Origin: Cohaesibacter marisflavi
GTDB lineage: Bacteria; Pseudomonadota; Alphaproteobacteria; Rhizobiales; Cohaesibacteraceae
Assembly (NCBI RefSeq): GCF_900115225.1
Contig: NZ_FOVR01000012.1
Location: 1 to 64,000, forward strand
DNA length: 64,000 nucleotides
Direction: 5' to 3'
The translations under genes and the position numbers were made by a program. Positions 45,881 to 54,294 of this stretch are shown one piece after another; within the stretch, counting starts at the first letter, position 1, and each line of letters opens with the position of its first letter. Below the pieces are notes generated by a model. That model saw nothing but the letters and a program-made list of their open reading frames with translations, searched no databases and was not told where the DNA came from.

Positions 45881-46804
45881 CTAATCCTGATAAAGAGGAG
45901 GCTCATCTGCGAGCTGCTGACGAACGAGCTTGGCGAAGTCTTGGGCAACGGATGATTTGGCTTTGTTTGCTGAAAAGCAAATGGAGAATGAAAAACAGAT
46001 CTTGGGTCTGAGTGGACGAACGACGACCCCAATGCCTTCCCAGCGTTTTGCCGAAAATGGCTCCAACACACCAATTGCCAAGCCCTCGGAAACCAACGCA
46101 TAGCCAGCCTCTGCATGTTGCGTCGAAATCCAGTTATAGTTCTCGATGCCCTTTTCTCGAAAATTCTTGAAAATCTTATTCCAGTTGAGCGGTCCCTCAG
46201 CCGAAAGTCCGATCAGGGTCTCTCCATCAAGATCACCATGGTTTATGACGTCCTTTTTTGCCAGACGGTGGTCTTTTGGCAATACACAAACAAAAGCCGC
46301 ATCGTAGAGAGGCTCTTGTATGACACCCGGCAACTCGGCGGCATGATTGGAAACACCGACGTCTCCTGCACTCGACTGGAGCTGTGAAAAAATTTCCATG
46401 GGCATGCGCACTTCAAGGCGCACTTTAGTTTCTGGGTATAATTGGTGGAAGTTTTTTAGAACTTTTGGCATGAGGGAAGTCGCAAGAGCGGGCGTCGAAA
46501 AGACACTCAACAGACCCATCTGCTCCTGACGAATTCGATCTGCTACAGCTTCAAGTTGATCAATTCCGGCAAATGTTCGCTCGACCTCCTGATAGAAACG
46601 AAGCGCTTCTTCCGTTGGTTGCAGTCGGCTTCCCTTTCGTTCAAACAACCGAAATCCCAAATTGATTTCAAGATCCGCAATCAGACGACTAACGGAGGGT
46701 TGTGTAACCGCCATCATGTTTGCCGCACCTGTGATGGTGCCGGTATTCATCGTGGCTCTGAATGCTTCAATCTGTCGTAGTCGCATGGGCGGTCCATTTT
46801 TCAT
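45881..46804 (-). CDS. LysR-family transcriptional regulator
   Basis: The 307-residue protein has an N-terminal LysR winged helix (LRQIEAFRATMNTGTITGAA, VTQPSVSRLIADLE, GFRLFERKGSRLQPTEEA) and a C-terminal periplasmic-binding-like effector domain. Starts at 46804 or 46786 (MRLRQIE) are both possible. It is divergent from argE and the dipeptide-type ABC operon, so it likely regulates them, with a peptide or N-acyl amino acid as the coinducer. Confidence 0.92.
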   Translation of the reverse strand: MKNGPPMRLRQIEAFRATMNTGTITGAANMMAVTQPSVSRLIADLEINLGFRLFERKGSRLQPTEEALRFYQEVERTFAGIDQLEAVADRIRQEQMGLLSVFSTPALATSLMPKVLKNFHQLYPETKVRLEVRMPMEIFSQLQSSAGDVGVSNHAAELPGVIQEPLYDAAFVCVLPKDHRLAKKDVINHGDLDGETLIGLSAEGPLNWNKIFKNFREKGIENYNWISTQHAEAGYALVSEGLAIGVLEPFSAKRWEGIGVVVRPLRPKICFSFSICFSANKAKSSVAQDFAKLVRQQLADEPPLYQD

Positions 46805-46889
46805 AAAGAGCGAATGATATTATTGACAGGGTATAGCATCTACGCATAGAAGACAAAAAAAATTCGATTTGACATTATGCTGCTGCTAA

Positions 46890-46905
46890 TTATCCATATG
46901 TATAA
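46890..46905. promoter_or_regulatory. Candidate LysR binding dyad in the lysR-argE intergenic region
   Basis: TTAT-N8-ATAA around CATATG (TTATCCATATGTATAA) has the size and dyad form of LysR boxes and lies 36 bp before the argE GTG. A TTGACA at 46869-46874 could be a -35 element. Support is weak because such AT-rich dyads occur by chance. Confidence 0.3.
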
Positions 46906-46941
46906 TAATAACAATATTTCGAGCGCCACAGGACAACTGAA

Positions 46942-48099
46942 GTGACACAAAAAAAAGCAATCGAGTTCATTTCCAAACTGGTGTCTTTTGATACCAACTC
47001 AGCAAAGTCAAATCTCGAACTGATCAATTATGTCAAAGATTATTTGGCCGGCTTCGATATCGAGAGCACTCTTGTTTATAATGATGACAAGACCAAGGCC
47101 AATCTTTTTGCTGTGATCGGTCCGAAAGTTGAAGGCGGCATTATCCTGAGTGGCCATACAGATTGCGTGCCTGTAGAGGGGCAGCCTTGGGATACGGATC
47201 CCTTCACTGTCGTCGAAAAAGACGGCTATCTCTACGGCCGTGGCGTGGCTGATATGAAGAGCTTTTCTGCCATCAATCTTTCGCTTGTTCCGGAAATGGT
47301 CAAGGCTGACCTCAAGAAGCCAATCATTCTCGCGCTTTCCTATGATGAAGAAATCGGCTGCGTCGGCGCACCATTCATGATTGAGGAAATTGTCAAGCAG
47401 GTGCCAAAACCGGCCGCCGCCATTGTCGGTGAGCCAACCCTCATGAAGATGGTCAACGCTCATAAGGGTATCAACGTTTTCAAGACGACCGTCACCGGAC
47501 AGGAAGCCCATTCTTCAAAGATCCACTTGGGCGTGAGCGCTGTTATGACAGCCGCGAAACTGGTCTGCTTTCTCGAAGGTCAGCTTAATTTCTATAAGGA
47601 ACACAGCTTCCCAGACAGCGGCTTCGAGCCTCCATACACGACGGTGCATGTTGGCATGATCGAGGGTGGCACTGCGCCAAACATCGTTTCCCGCGATTGC
47701 TCCTTCTATTGGGATGTGCGCGATATGCCTTGGGACAAGATCAGCGACATCAAGGATCGTTTCGATGCCTACTGTGCTGAACTGCTCAAAGAAATGCGCA
47801 AGGTTGCTCCGGGCTGTGACATCGTCACCGAAGTGATTGCCGCTGCGCCCCCATTGGCACCCGAAGAGGAGGGCGCCGCTGAAGCGATCTGCCGTCATCT
47901 GACCGGCCAGAATACCGGTAGCGTCGTGCCCTATGGTACCGAGGGTGGACAATTCCAGGAAGCTGGAGTGTCAACCATAGTTTGCGGGCCGGGGTCAATT
48001 GATCAGGCCCACAAAGCCAATGAGTTTTTAAAAGTTTCTGAAGTCGACAAGGCCGTGGATTTTATCACCAAATTGATCGTGCTTCAGACAAAAAGCTGA
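46942..48099 (+). CDS. argE: M20-family deacylase, acetylornithine deacetylase type
   Basis: The 385-residue zinc hydrolase carries the M20 metal and catalytic residues: SGHTDCVP (His and Asp), GRGVADMKS (Asp), YDEEIG (catalytic and metal Glu), VGEPT (Glu) and GSIDQAHKANE (His), with a central dimerisation domain. It matches ArgE/acetylornithine deacetylase more than DapE, but the substrate could be another N-acyl amino acid. The start is GTG. It is followed by a dipeptide-type ABC importer, so it may deacylate what that importer brings in. Confidence 0.87.
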   Translation: MTQKKAIEFISKLVSFDTNSAKSNLELINYVKDYLAGFDIESTLVYNDDKTKANLFAVIGPKVEGGIILSGHTDCVPVEGQPWDTDPFTVVEKDGYLYGRGVADMKSFSAINLSLVPEMVKADLKKPIILALSYDEEIGCVGAPFMIEEIVKQVPKPAAAIVGEPTLMKMVNAHKGINVFKTTVTGQEAHSSKIHLGVSAVMTAAKLVCFLEGQLNFYKEHSFPDSGFEPPYTTVHVGMIEGGTAPNIVSRDCSFYWDVRDMPWDKISDIKDRFDAYCAELLKEMRKVAPGCDIVTEVIAAAPPLAPEEEGAAEAICRHLTGQNTGSVVPYGTEGGQFQEAGVSTIVCGPGSIDQAHKANEFLKVSEVDKAVDFITKLIVLQTKS

Positions 48100-48115
48100 A
48101 TCACATGAAGGTCGC

Positions 48116-48146
48116 TTGTACAAAAGTGGTATTTGGCCTTGTACAA
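48116..48146. promoter_or_regulatory. Two TTGTACAA palindromes upstream of the binding-protein gene
   Basis: TTGTACAA occurs at 48116-48123 and again at 48139-48146, 23 bp apart (about two helical turns), each preceded by C and followed by AA. The pair lies 71-102 bp before the binding-protein ATG, in the only gap between argE and that gene. This looks like a paired operator, but the regulator is unknown. Confidence 0.45.
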
Positions 48147-48217
48147 AATGTGATCGCGTAACAAACTGCAACCCACCGAGCAAAATTCGTTATCTTTTAT
48201 AAAAAAGGGAACAGCAA

Positions 48218-49816
48218 ATGACATTAATGAGAAAATCACTGTTGGTAGCGGCTGCTATCGGCGCCCTTGCAATCGCCGCTCCTTCGCAAGCACAGACTTT
48301 CAAATATGCCTTTCAGGGCGACATGGGCTCTTTGGACCCATATAGCCTCAACGAGACCTTTACGCTCGGCTTCCAGGGAAACTTCTACGAAGCCCTAACC
48401 GCTTATGACGAAAATCTGAAGCTTATCCCGGCTTTGGCCACGTCTTGGGAAAACCCGGAACCAAACAAATGGATCTTCCATCTGCGTGAAGGCGTCAAGT
48501 TCCATAACGGCAACGACTTTACTGCTGATGACGTCATCTTCTCTTGGGAACGTGCCCAGACCGACGGCTCCGACCTTCGTGGTCGCGCAGGTCAGATCGC
48601 TAGCATGACCAAAGTGGATGACTACACAATCGAGGCAACCACTGGTCAGCCAAACGCTGTTCTGATGCAGGATCTTACCTTCCTGTACATCATGGATAAA
48701 GAGTGGAGTGAAGAACACGACACGCTCGAAGCCACCAGCCCAAGCGACACCAACACGAACAACTATGCCAACCTCAATGAAAACGGCACCGGTCCATTCA
48801 TGGTTGTCGAGCGTCAGCCAGACGTGAAAACCAAACTGGTTCGTTTTGATGGCTACTGGAAAGACATCAAGTCAAACGTCAAGGAAGTCGAGTTCACTCC
48901 GATCACGCAGGCTTCCACCCGCGTTGCTGCTCTGATTTCCGGCGAAATGGATCTGGTTTACCCGGTTGCTGTTCAGGACTGGAAACGTCTTGATGAAGCA
49001 GAAGGCGTTGCTCCGCTGACCGGACCTGAAGCCCGCACGATCTTCCTTGGCATGGATCAGGAGCGCGACGAGCTGCTCTATTCCAACATCAAAGGCAAGA
49101 ACCCGTTCAAAGATCAGAAAGTGCGTGCAGCCTTTGCTCATGCGATCAATCTTGATGCGATCAAGAAGAAGATCATGCGCGGTTCTTCCACGCCAGCTGG
49201 CATTCTGATTGCTCCGCAGATCAACGGCTTCAATGCTGAAATCGCCAAGCCATATAGCTATGATCCGAAACTCTCCAAGAAACTGCTTGAAGAAGCCGGG
49301 TATCCTGATGGTTTCGAAGTTGGTATGGATTGCCCGAATGACCGTTATGTCAACGACGAGAAGGTTTGTCAGGCTGTTGCTTCCATGCTGGCTAAAGTTG
49401 GTGTGAAGGTTGACCTGAACGCTCAGCCAAAGTCCAAATATTTCGCCAAGATCCTTGCAACGGGTGGTTTTGACACCAGTTTCTACCTGCTTGGCTGGAC
49501 ACCTGGTTCCATCGATGCGCACAACGCCATCCTGAACCTGATGCATTCTGTCGACAAAGACGCTCAGAAAGGCATGTTCAACCTGGGTCACTATTCCAAT
49601 GCTCGAGTCGATGAACTGACTGACGAGATCGGCAAAGAAACCGATCCTGCAACACGTCAGGCAATGATCGACGAAGCATTCCAGATCGTCAAAGACGAAG
49701 TTGGCTATCTGCCACTGCACCAGCAGCCTCTTTCCTGGGGTGTTCGCGAAGGTGTCACCGTGCCGCAGCGCGCCGACAACGTTCTCGACTTCCGCAACGT
49801 TGTTCTTCCTGAATAA
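48218..49816 (+). CDS. Dipeptide/oligopeptide-type ABC transporter substrate-binding protein
   Basis: The 532-residue periplasmic protein has a signal peptide (cleavage near SQAQ-TF) and the family-5 binding-protein pattern: MGSLDPYSLNE, NKWIFHLREGVKFHNGNDFT, ADDVIFSWERA, and KVRAAFAHAINLDAI. It brings peptides, opines or related amides to the permeases downstream. A strong hairpin terminator after it probably makes this gene more highly expressed than the membrane components. Confidence 0.92.
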   Translation: MTLMRKSLLVAAAIGALAIAAPSQAQTFKYAFQGDMGSLDPYSLNETFTLGFQGNFYEALTAYDENLKLIPALATSWENPEPNKWIFHLREGVKFHNGNDFTADDVIFSWERAQTDGSDLRGRAGQIASMTKVDDYTIEATTGQPNAVLMQDLTFLYIMDKEWSEEHDTLEATSPSDTNTNNYANLNENGTGPFMVVERQPDVKTKLVRFDGYWKDIKSNVKEVEFTPITQASTRVAALISGEMDLVYPVAVQDWKRLDEAEGVAPLTGPEARTIFLGMDQERDELLYSNIKGKNPFKDQKVRAAFAHAINLDAIKKKIMRGSSTPAGILIAPQINGFNAEIAKPYSYDPKLSKKLLEEAGYPDGFEVGMDCPNDRYVNDEKVCQAVASMLAKVGVKVDLNAQPKSKYFAKILATGGFDTSFYLLGWTPGSIDAHNAILNLMHSVDKDAQKGMFNLGHYSNARVDELTDEIGKETDPATRQAMIDEAFQIVKDEVGYLPLHQQPLSWGVREGVTVPQRADNVLDFRNVVLPE

Positions 49817-49833
49817 CAATAACAACAACATCG

Positions 49834-49862
49834 CCCGGGCATCGCAGAATGCCCGGGTTTTT
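49834..49862 (+). terminator. Attenuating terminator after the binding-protein gene
   Basis: CCCGGGCAT (49834-49842) and ATGCCCGGG (49849-49857) form a 9-bp GC-rich stem with a 6-base loop and then TTTTT. It lies inside the operon, so partial termination would set a high binding-protein to permease ratio. Confidence 0.85.
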
Positions 49863-49912
49863 GCTTGGAGATGATCTTCAGGCAAACAACTCGATCTCAG
49901 GGAGCAAATTCC

Positions 49913-50896
49913 GTGATTTCATTCATCGTGAAACGGCTGCTGCAAAGTGTGTTGGTTATGCTGACCGTGGCATTCGTAGCCTTTGCGCTCTTCAACTATG
50001 TCGGCGATCCAATCAGCAATATGGTTGGTCAGGACACGACCTTTGCAGAGCGTGAGCAATTGCGAGAACAGCTTGGTCTTAATGATCCATTCATCGTGCA
50101 ATTCGGACGTTTTGTCGGCAAGGCGGTGCAGGGAGACTTCGGTCTTTCCTATCACCATAAACAGCCTGTCAGCGATCTGATTGCCGAGCGTATGCCTGCA
50201 ACGTTGGAGCTGTCTTTCATTTCGGCCTTGATGTCCTTGTTGTTGGGAATCCCGTTAGGGGTCTATACAGCTTTGCATCGAGACAGCATCATTTCAAAAC
50301 TGATCATGACAGGATCTTTGATTGGTGTGTCTCTACCGACTTTCCTTATCGGTATTTTGATGATCCTGCTGTTTGGTGTCGTTTGGCGCGTCCTGCCAAC
50401 TTTCGGACGCGGAGATGTCGTCCATCTTGGATGGTGGTCCACCGGTTTGCTCACCGAATCCGGCCTCAAATCCATCATCATGCCAGCCTTTACCCTGGCG
50501 CTGTTCCAGATGACATTGATCATGCGTCTTGTTCGGGCTGAAATGCTGGAAATCCTGCGTACGGATTTTATCAAGTTTGCCAGAGCACGCGGGCTGCCCA
50601 AACGGTCTGTCAATTATCGCCACGCCCTGAAAAATACGCTTGTTCCGGTGATCACGATTACCGGTCTGCAGATCGGTTCCATTATCGCATTTGCGATCAT
50701 TACCGAAAGTGTTTTCCAGTGGCCGGGTATGGGGCTTCTCTTCATTCAGGCCATCAGTGACGTCGATATTCCTATTATGGCGGCCTATCTGGTGATGATT
50801 GCCCTGTTCTTTGTGGTCATCAACCTGATTGTTGACGTTTTGTATTTCCTCGTTGATCCGCGCTTGCGCGTAGACCGCGTATCAAGTGGTCGATGA
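49913..50896 (+). CDS. Peptide-type ABC transporter permease (DppB-like)
   Basis: The 327-residue membrane protein has a DppB-type N-terminus (ISFIVKRLLQSVLVMLTVAF), DPFIVQFGRFV, and the coupling region RTDFIKFARARGLPKRSVNY followed by RHALKNTLVPVITI. The GTG at 49913 is chosen because AGGGAG lies 8 bases upstream and the family start follows; the longer frame from 49865 is not needed. Confidence 0.93.
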   Translation: MISFIVKRLLQSVLVMLTVAFVAFALFNYVGDPISNMVGQDTTFAEREQLREQLGLNDPFIVQFGRFVGKAVQGDFGLSYHHKQPVSDLIAERMPATLELSFISALMSLLLGIPLGVYTALHRDSIISKLIMTGSLIGVSLPTFLIGILMILLFGVVWRVLPTFGRGDVVHLGWWSTGLLTESGLKSIIMPAFTLALFQMTLIMRLVRAEMLEILRTDFIKFARARGLPKRSVNYRHALKNTLVPVITITGLQIGSIIAFAIITESVFQWPGMGLLFIQAISDVDIPIMAAYLVMIALFFVVINLIVDVLYFLVDPRLRVDRVSSGR

Positions 50897-50930
50897 GAGG
50901 TGTCCCAATGGTAAATCAGGAATTCTTCCA

Positions 50931-51848
50931 ATGAAACAAGCCCTGAAACGGTTTTTTGACGGCGACCTTTGGTACAGCTTCTCCCATTCGCCAATCGTTA
51001 TCCTGTCTGCAGTGGTGACACTTCTCATCATTCTGGCAGCCATCTTCGCCCCCTGGATTGCTCCGCACAATCCATTCGATCTTGCTGCGATCGACATTAT
51101 GGATTCCAACCTGCCTCCGGCATGGAACGAGTTTGATGGCGATATCCGCTTCTTGCTTGGAACGGACGATCAGGGACGCGACATTCTTTCGACCATTCTT
51201 TATGGTGCCCGTATTTCGCTTCTGGTTGGCTTTGCATCGGTTGCCTTCTCTGTTGTACTCGGTGTCGGGCTCGGCCTCGTCAGTGGCTATGTTGGCGGCC
51301 GCACAGACACCTTCATCATGCGTATTGCTGACGTTCAGTTGTCCTTCCCTGCGATTCTGATCGCACTGCTGATTGATGGTGTCGCGCGCGGTATTTTCCC
51401 ACGCGAATTGCATGATGAGTTGGCGGTCTATGTGTTGATCTTCGCCATTGGTATCTCCGGTTGGGTGCAATATGCCCGTACGGTGCGTGGAGCGACCATG
51501 GTGGAAAAGGGCAAGGAATATGTACAGGCGGCGCGCGTCATCGGCATTCGCCCGGGTACGATCCTGTTCCGTCACATTCTGCCAAACGTAACCGGTCCGG
51601 TTCTCGTTATTGGGACGATCCATCTGGCCCTTGCCATCATCACCGAGGCGACATTGAGCTTTCTGGGTGTTGGCGTTCCGCCGACCACTCCATCGCTGGG
51701 CACCTTGATCCGTATTGGTAACGACTATCTCTTCTCGGGAGAGTGGTGGATCACGATCTTCCCCGGTGTTGCTCTCATCCTGCTCGTCCTTGCCGTGAAC
51801 CTTCTTGGTGATTGGCTGCGTGATGCGCTCAATCCGAAACTGCGATAA
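50931..51848 (+). CDS. Peptide-type ABC transporter permease (DppC-like)
   Basis: The 305-residue protein has an N-terminal DppC-type domain (PIVILSAVVTLLIILAAIFA, PWIAPHNPFDL), LLGTDDQGRDILSTILYGAR and the coupling loop GKEYVQAARVIGIRPGTILF, ending with TEATLSFLGVGVPPTTPSLG. ATG 50931 is preceded by AGGAA. An in-frame start at 50886 would overlap the dppB-like gene but has no support. Confidence 0.93.
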   Translation: MKQALKRFFDGDLWYSFSHSPIVILSAVVTLLIILAAIFAPWIAPHNPFDLAAIDIMDSNLPPAWNEFDGDIRFLLGTDDQGRDILSTILYGARISLLVGFASVAFSVVLGVGLGLVSGYVGGRTDTFIMRIADVQLSFPAILIALLIDGVARGIFPRELHDELAVYVLIFAIGISGWVQYARTVRGATMVEKGKEYVQAARVIGIRPGTILFRHILPNVTGPVLVIGTIHLALAIITEATLSFLGVGVPPTTPSLGTLIRIGNDYLFSGEWWITIFPGVALILLVLAVNLLGDWLRDALNPKLR

Positions 51849-51865
51849 GGCGAGGTGGATCAAAT

Positions 51866-53575
51866 ATGACTCTTTTGGAAGTAAAAGATCTCCGTATCGA
51901 ATTCCCCAGCCGTCGCGGCACAATGGTTGCCGTGGACAAGGTGAATTTGCATGTCAATCCAGGTGAAGTTCTGGGCGTGGTCGGGGAGTCCGGTGCTGGC
52001 AAGTCGACCATCGGCAATGCCGTAATCGGCCTACTGGAGCCTCCTGGGCGTATGGCTGCGGGTGAAGTTTATCTTCAGGGCGAGCGCATCGATAATCTCA
52101 GCGACAATGCCAAGCGCAAGCTGCGTGGCAAGCGCATTGGCATGATCTTTCAGGATCCGCTAACGTCGCTCGATCCTCTTCAGACCATCGAAAAGCAACT
52201 GGTGGAAACCATCTTGCTGCATCTCGATCTGAATGAGAATGAAGCCCAACAACGTGCCGTTGACCTTCTCCGGCAGGTCGGCATTCCCGATCCAGACCAT
52301 CGGGTCAAACAATATCCGCATCAATTCTCTGGCGGCATGCGCCAGCGCGTGGTGATTGCTCTGGCTCTGTGTGCTGAACCGGAAGTGATCATTGCCGATG
52401 AACCGACAACCGCGCTGGACGTCTCCATTCAGGCCCAGATCCTTGAATTGATCAAGAAGCTCTGCATCGAGAAGAATGTGGGCATGATGATCATTACCCA
52501 TGACATGGGAGTGATTGCTGATGTGACCGACCGCGTGGCTGTGATGTATCGCGGCAATCTGGTGGAAGAGGGGCCGACGGCCAAGATTCTTGGTGATCCG
52601 GACCATCCTTACACTCAGAGCCTAATCAGCGCTGTGCCACGTCCAGACAAGCGTCTGGATCGATTTCCTCTGGTCGAATATATCGAGTCTGCCGGTGATG
52701 CCAAAAAGAGCCTTGATGTTGCCAACCATTGGCTGGGTCAGGCGCGTGACTTTGGTGACCACTATACGGGCCCGCTTATTCACGTCGAGAATCTCTATAT
52801 GCGGTTCCTGACCAAAAACTCTATGTTCAAGAGCAAGCGGGAATATTTCGATGCGGTAAAAGACGCCAACTTCGAAATCAACTCAGGCGAGATCTTTGGC
52901 CTCGTTGGAGAGAGTGGTAGCGGTAAATCAACCATCGCTCGCATGATTTCCGGCCTTTACACTCCAGCGGAAGGCAGCATCTATTTTGCCGGCACGGATC
53001 TGACCCAGATTACGACAGAGAAAAAGCGCGACTATTTCCGCCGCCAGATGCAGATGATCTTCCAGGATCCATTTTCTTCGCTTAATCCACGCAAGAAGGT
53101 TCTGGATATCGTTGCCGAGCCGATCCGTTTCCACGGATTGGCAAGCTCTCGGGCAGAAACGGAAACCATCGTGCGTGATTTGCTCGATCATGTTGGTCTG
53201 GGCGACAAAGCGGCGCTCAAATATCCGCATGAATTCTCGGGTGGACAGCGTCAGCGTATCTCCATTGCTCGCGCATTGGCGACACGGCCTCGCTTCCTGA
53301 TCTGTGATGAACCGACATCTGCACTGGACGTGTCCATTCAGGCCCAGATCCTCAATTTATTGAAGGATTTGCAAGCGGAATTGGGCCTGACCATGCTCTT
53401 CATCAGCCATGACCTGCCGGTTATTCGCCAGATGTGCGACAAGGTCGGCGTTATGCGACATGGCCAATTGCTGGAAGTAGCAGACACCGAGCAGCTGTTC
53501 GAAAATCCGCAGCATGAATATTCGCAGCATTTGCTCGAATTGATGCCCAAGCTCAGCAATGTAAAAGCGGCTTGA
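51866..53575 (+). CDS. Fused two-domain peptide ABC transporter ATPase (DppD-DppF type)
   Basis: The 569-residue protein joins two ABC ATPases. The first half has [24 protein letters not shown] and [15 protein letters not shown]. The second has [24 protein letters not shown] and [15 protein letters not shown], each with its VxHD/SHD switch. Between them is the oligopeptide-specific [12 protein letters not shown] segment. It energises the importer with the two permeases. A terminator follows directly. Confidence 0.94.
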   Translation: MTLLEVKDLRIEFPSRRGTMVAVDKVNLHVNPGEVLGVVGESGAGKSTIGNAVIGLLEPPGRMAAGEVYLQGERIDNLSDNAKRKLRGKRIGMIFQDPLTSLDPLQTIEKQLVETILLHLDLNENEAQQRAVDLLRQVGIPDPDHRVKQYPHQFSGGMRQRVVIALALCAEPEVIIADEPTTALDVSIQAQILELIKKLCIEKNVGMMIITHDMGVIADVTDRVAVMYRGNLVEEGPTAKILGDPDHPYTQSLISAVPRPDKRLDRFPLVEYIESAGDAKKSLDVANHWLGQARDFGDHYTGPLIHVENLYMRFLTKNSMFKSKREYFDAVKDANFEINSGEIFGLVGESGSGKSTIARMISGLYTPAEGSIYFAGTDLTQITTEKKRDYFRRQMQMIFQDPFSSLNPRKKVLDIVAEPIRFHGLASSRAETETIVRDLLDHVGLGDKAALKYPHEFSGGQRQRISIARALATRPRFLICDEPTSALDVSIQAQILNLLKDLQAELGLTMLFISHDLPVIRQMCDKVGVMRHGQLLEVADTEQLFENPQHEYSQHLLELMPKLSNVKAA

Positions 53576-53604
53576 TCAACCAAATGACATTGAATGCTCT
53601 TGCG

Positions 53605-53633
53605 AAAAAGCGCGGCCTTGGCTGCGCTTTTTT
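53605..53633 (+). terminator. Terminator at the end of the argE-peptide importer operon
   Basis: AAAAAGCGC-G-GCC, a two-base loop, then GGC-T-GCGCTTTTTT form a symmetrical stem with a G-T mismatch and a long T-run (53605-53633), 30 bp after the ATPase stop. Confidence 0.85.
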
Positions 53634-54294
53634 ATTGGCTAATGCAAGCAGTGATGCGGTTCAGTTAAAATTCTCCTTTGATGTTTGCCCTTCGCAGAAG
53701 TCCGAAGCATGTTTTTGCGTAGCGTGCGAATGCTTCATGTGCCTTTCGGCACCGTTATGACCGGCCAGGGAATTGCGTTTCTCAAGCTTAAAAAGCATGC
53801 TTTCGAAACCGAAAAGATTTCTGGAATTTGGGGGTGGCGAATCACCCTTGTTAGGGTGTTATAACTTTACATTGAAAGGTGACGTTGAAACCTGAGGGGA
53901 AATTTGAAGGTTCTTTCAAAGGGTGAGATACGTGCTAGAATGGCAGAGAGATTTTTCCTGACTGGGGAAAACTGCCAATATTTCTGCTCACTTGATGCGC
54001 AAAGAGCGAAGGCATTTGCTTAAAAGTTGCCATTTTTGCCCCGATTCAACCACAGTGCTTGTATTTTATGCAGAAGCATTTGACGATAGTTTTTAGTAGT
54101 TCAAATTTTGACGGTACCTGCCGTGGAAAACAAGGCATCTGTATACTTTTGTGACATATCAAGCGCGTAAGAAGGCATTAGTTTGCGATTTTTAAAGCAT
54201 GAATGCGCAATAAGGTATCATGATTGCATACTGACATCTGGAGGACAGCCTCCGGTATCGCCAATGGCTATATAACAACTGGACGTTCGGGCTC
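53634..54294. other. Non-coding region upstream of the glycogen operon
   Basis: About 660 bp separate the importer terminator from glgP and should hold the glycogen operon promoter and leader. It contains GGGTG (53832-53836), CACCC (53843-53847) and AGGGTG (53853-53858); the middle element can pair with either flank, giving two exclusive hairpins. A second hairpin, CTGGAGG-ACAG-CCTCCGG (54238-54254 and neighbours), lies 40 bp before glgP and would bury an SD-like GGAGG. A 62-codon open frame at 53572-53760 has no family resemblance. Confidence 0.4.

Noticed and set aside
48872-49885. A 337-codon minus-strand open frame opposite the binding-protein gene
   Set aside because: It is antisense to a well-supported binding-protein gene and lacks recognisable motifs.
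50916-51923. A 335-codon minus-strand open frame opposite the second permease
   Set aside because: Its composition is highly charged and unlike a real protein, and the plus strand is a clear DppC-type permease.
53572-53760. Small Cys-rich open frame after the peptide importer
   Set aside because: It runs through the strong terminator at 53605-53633, so it is unlikely to be translated.
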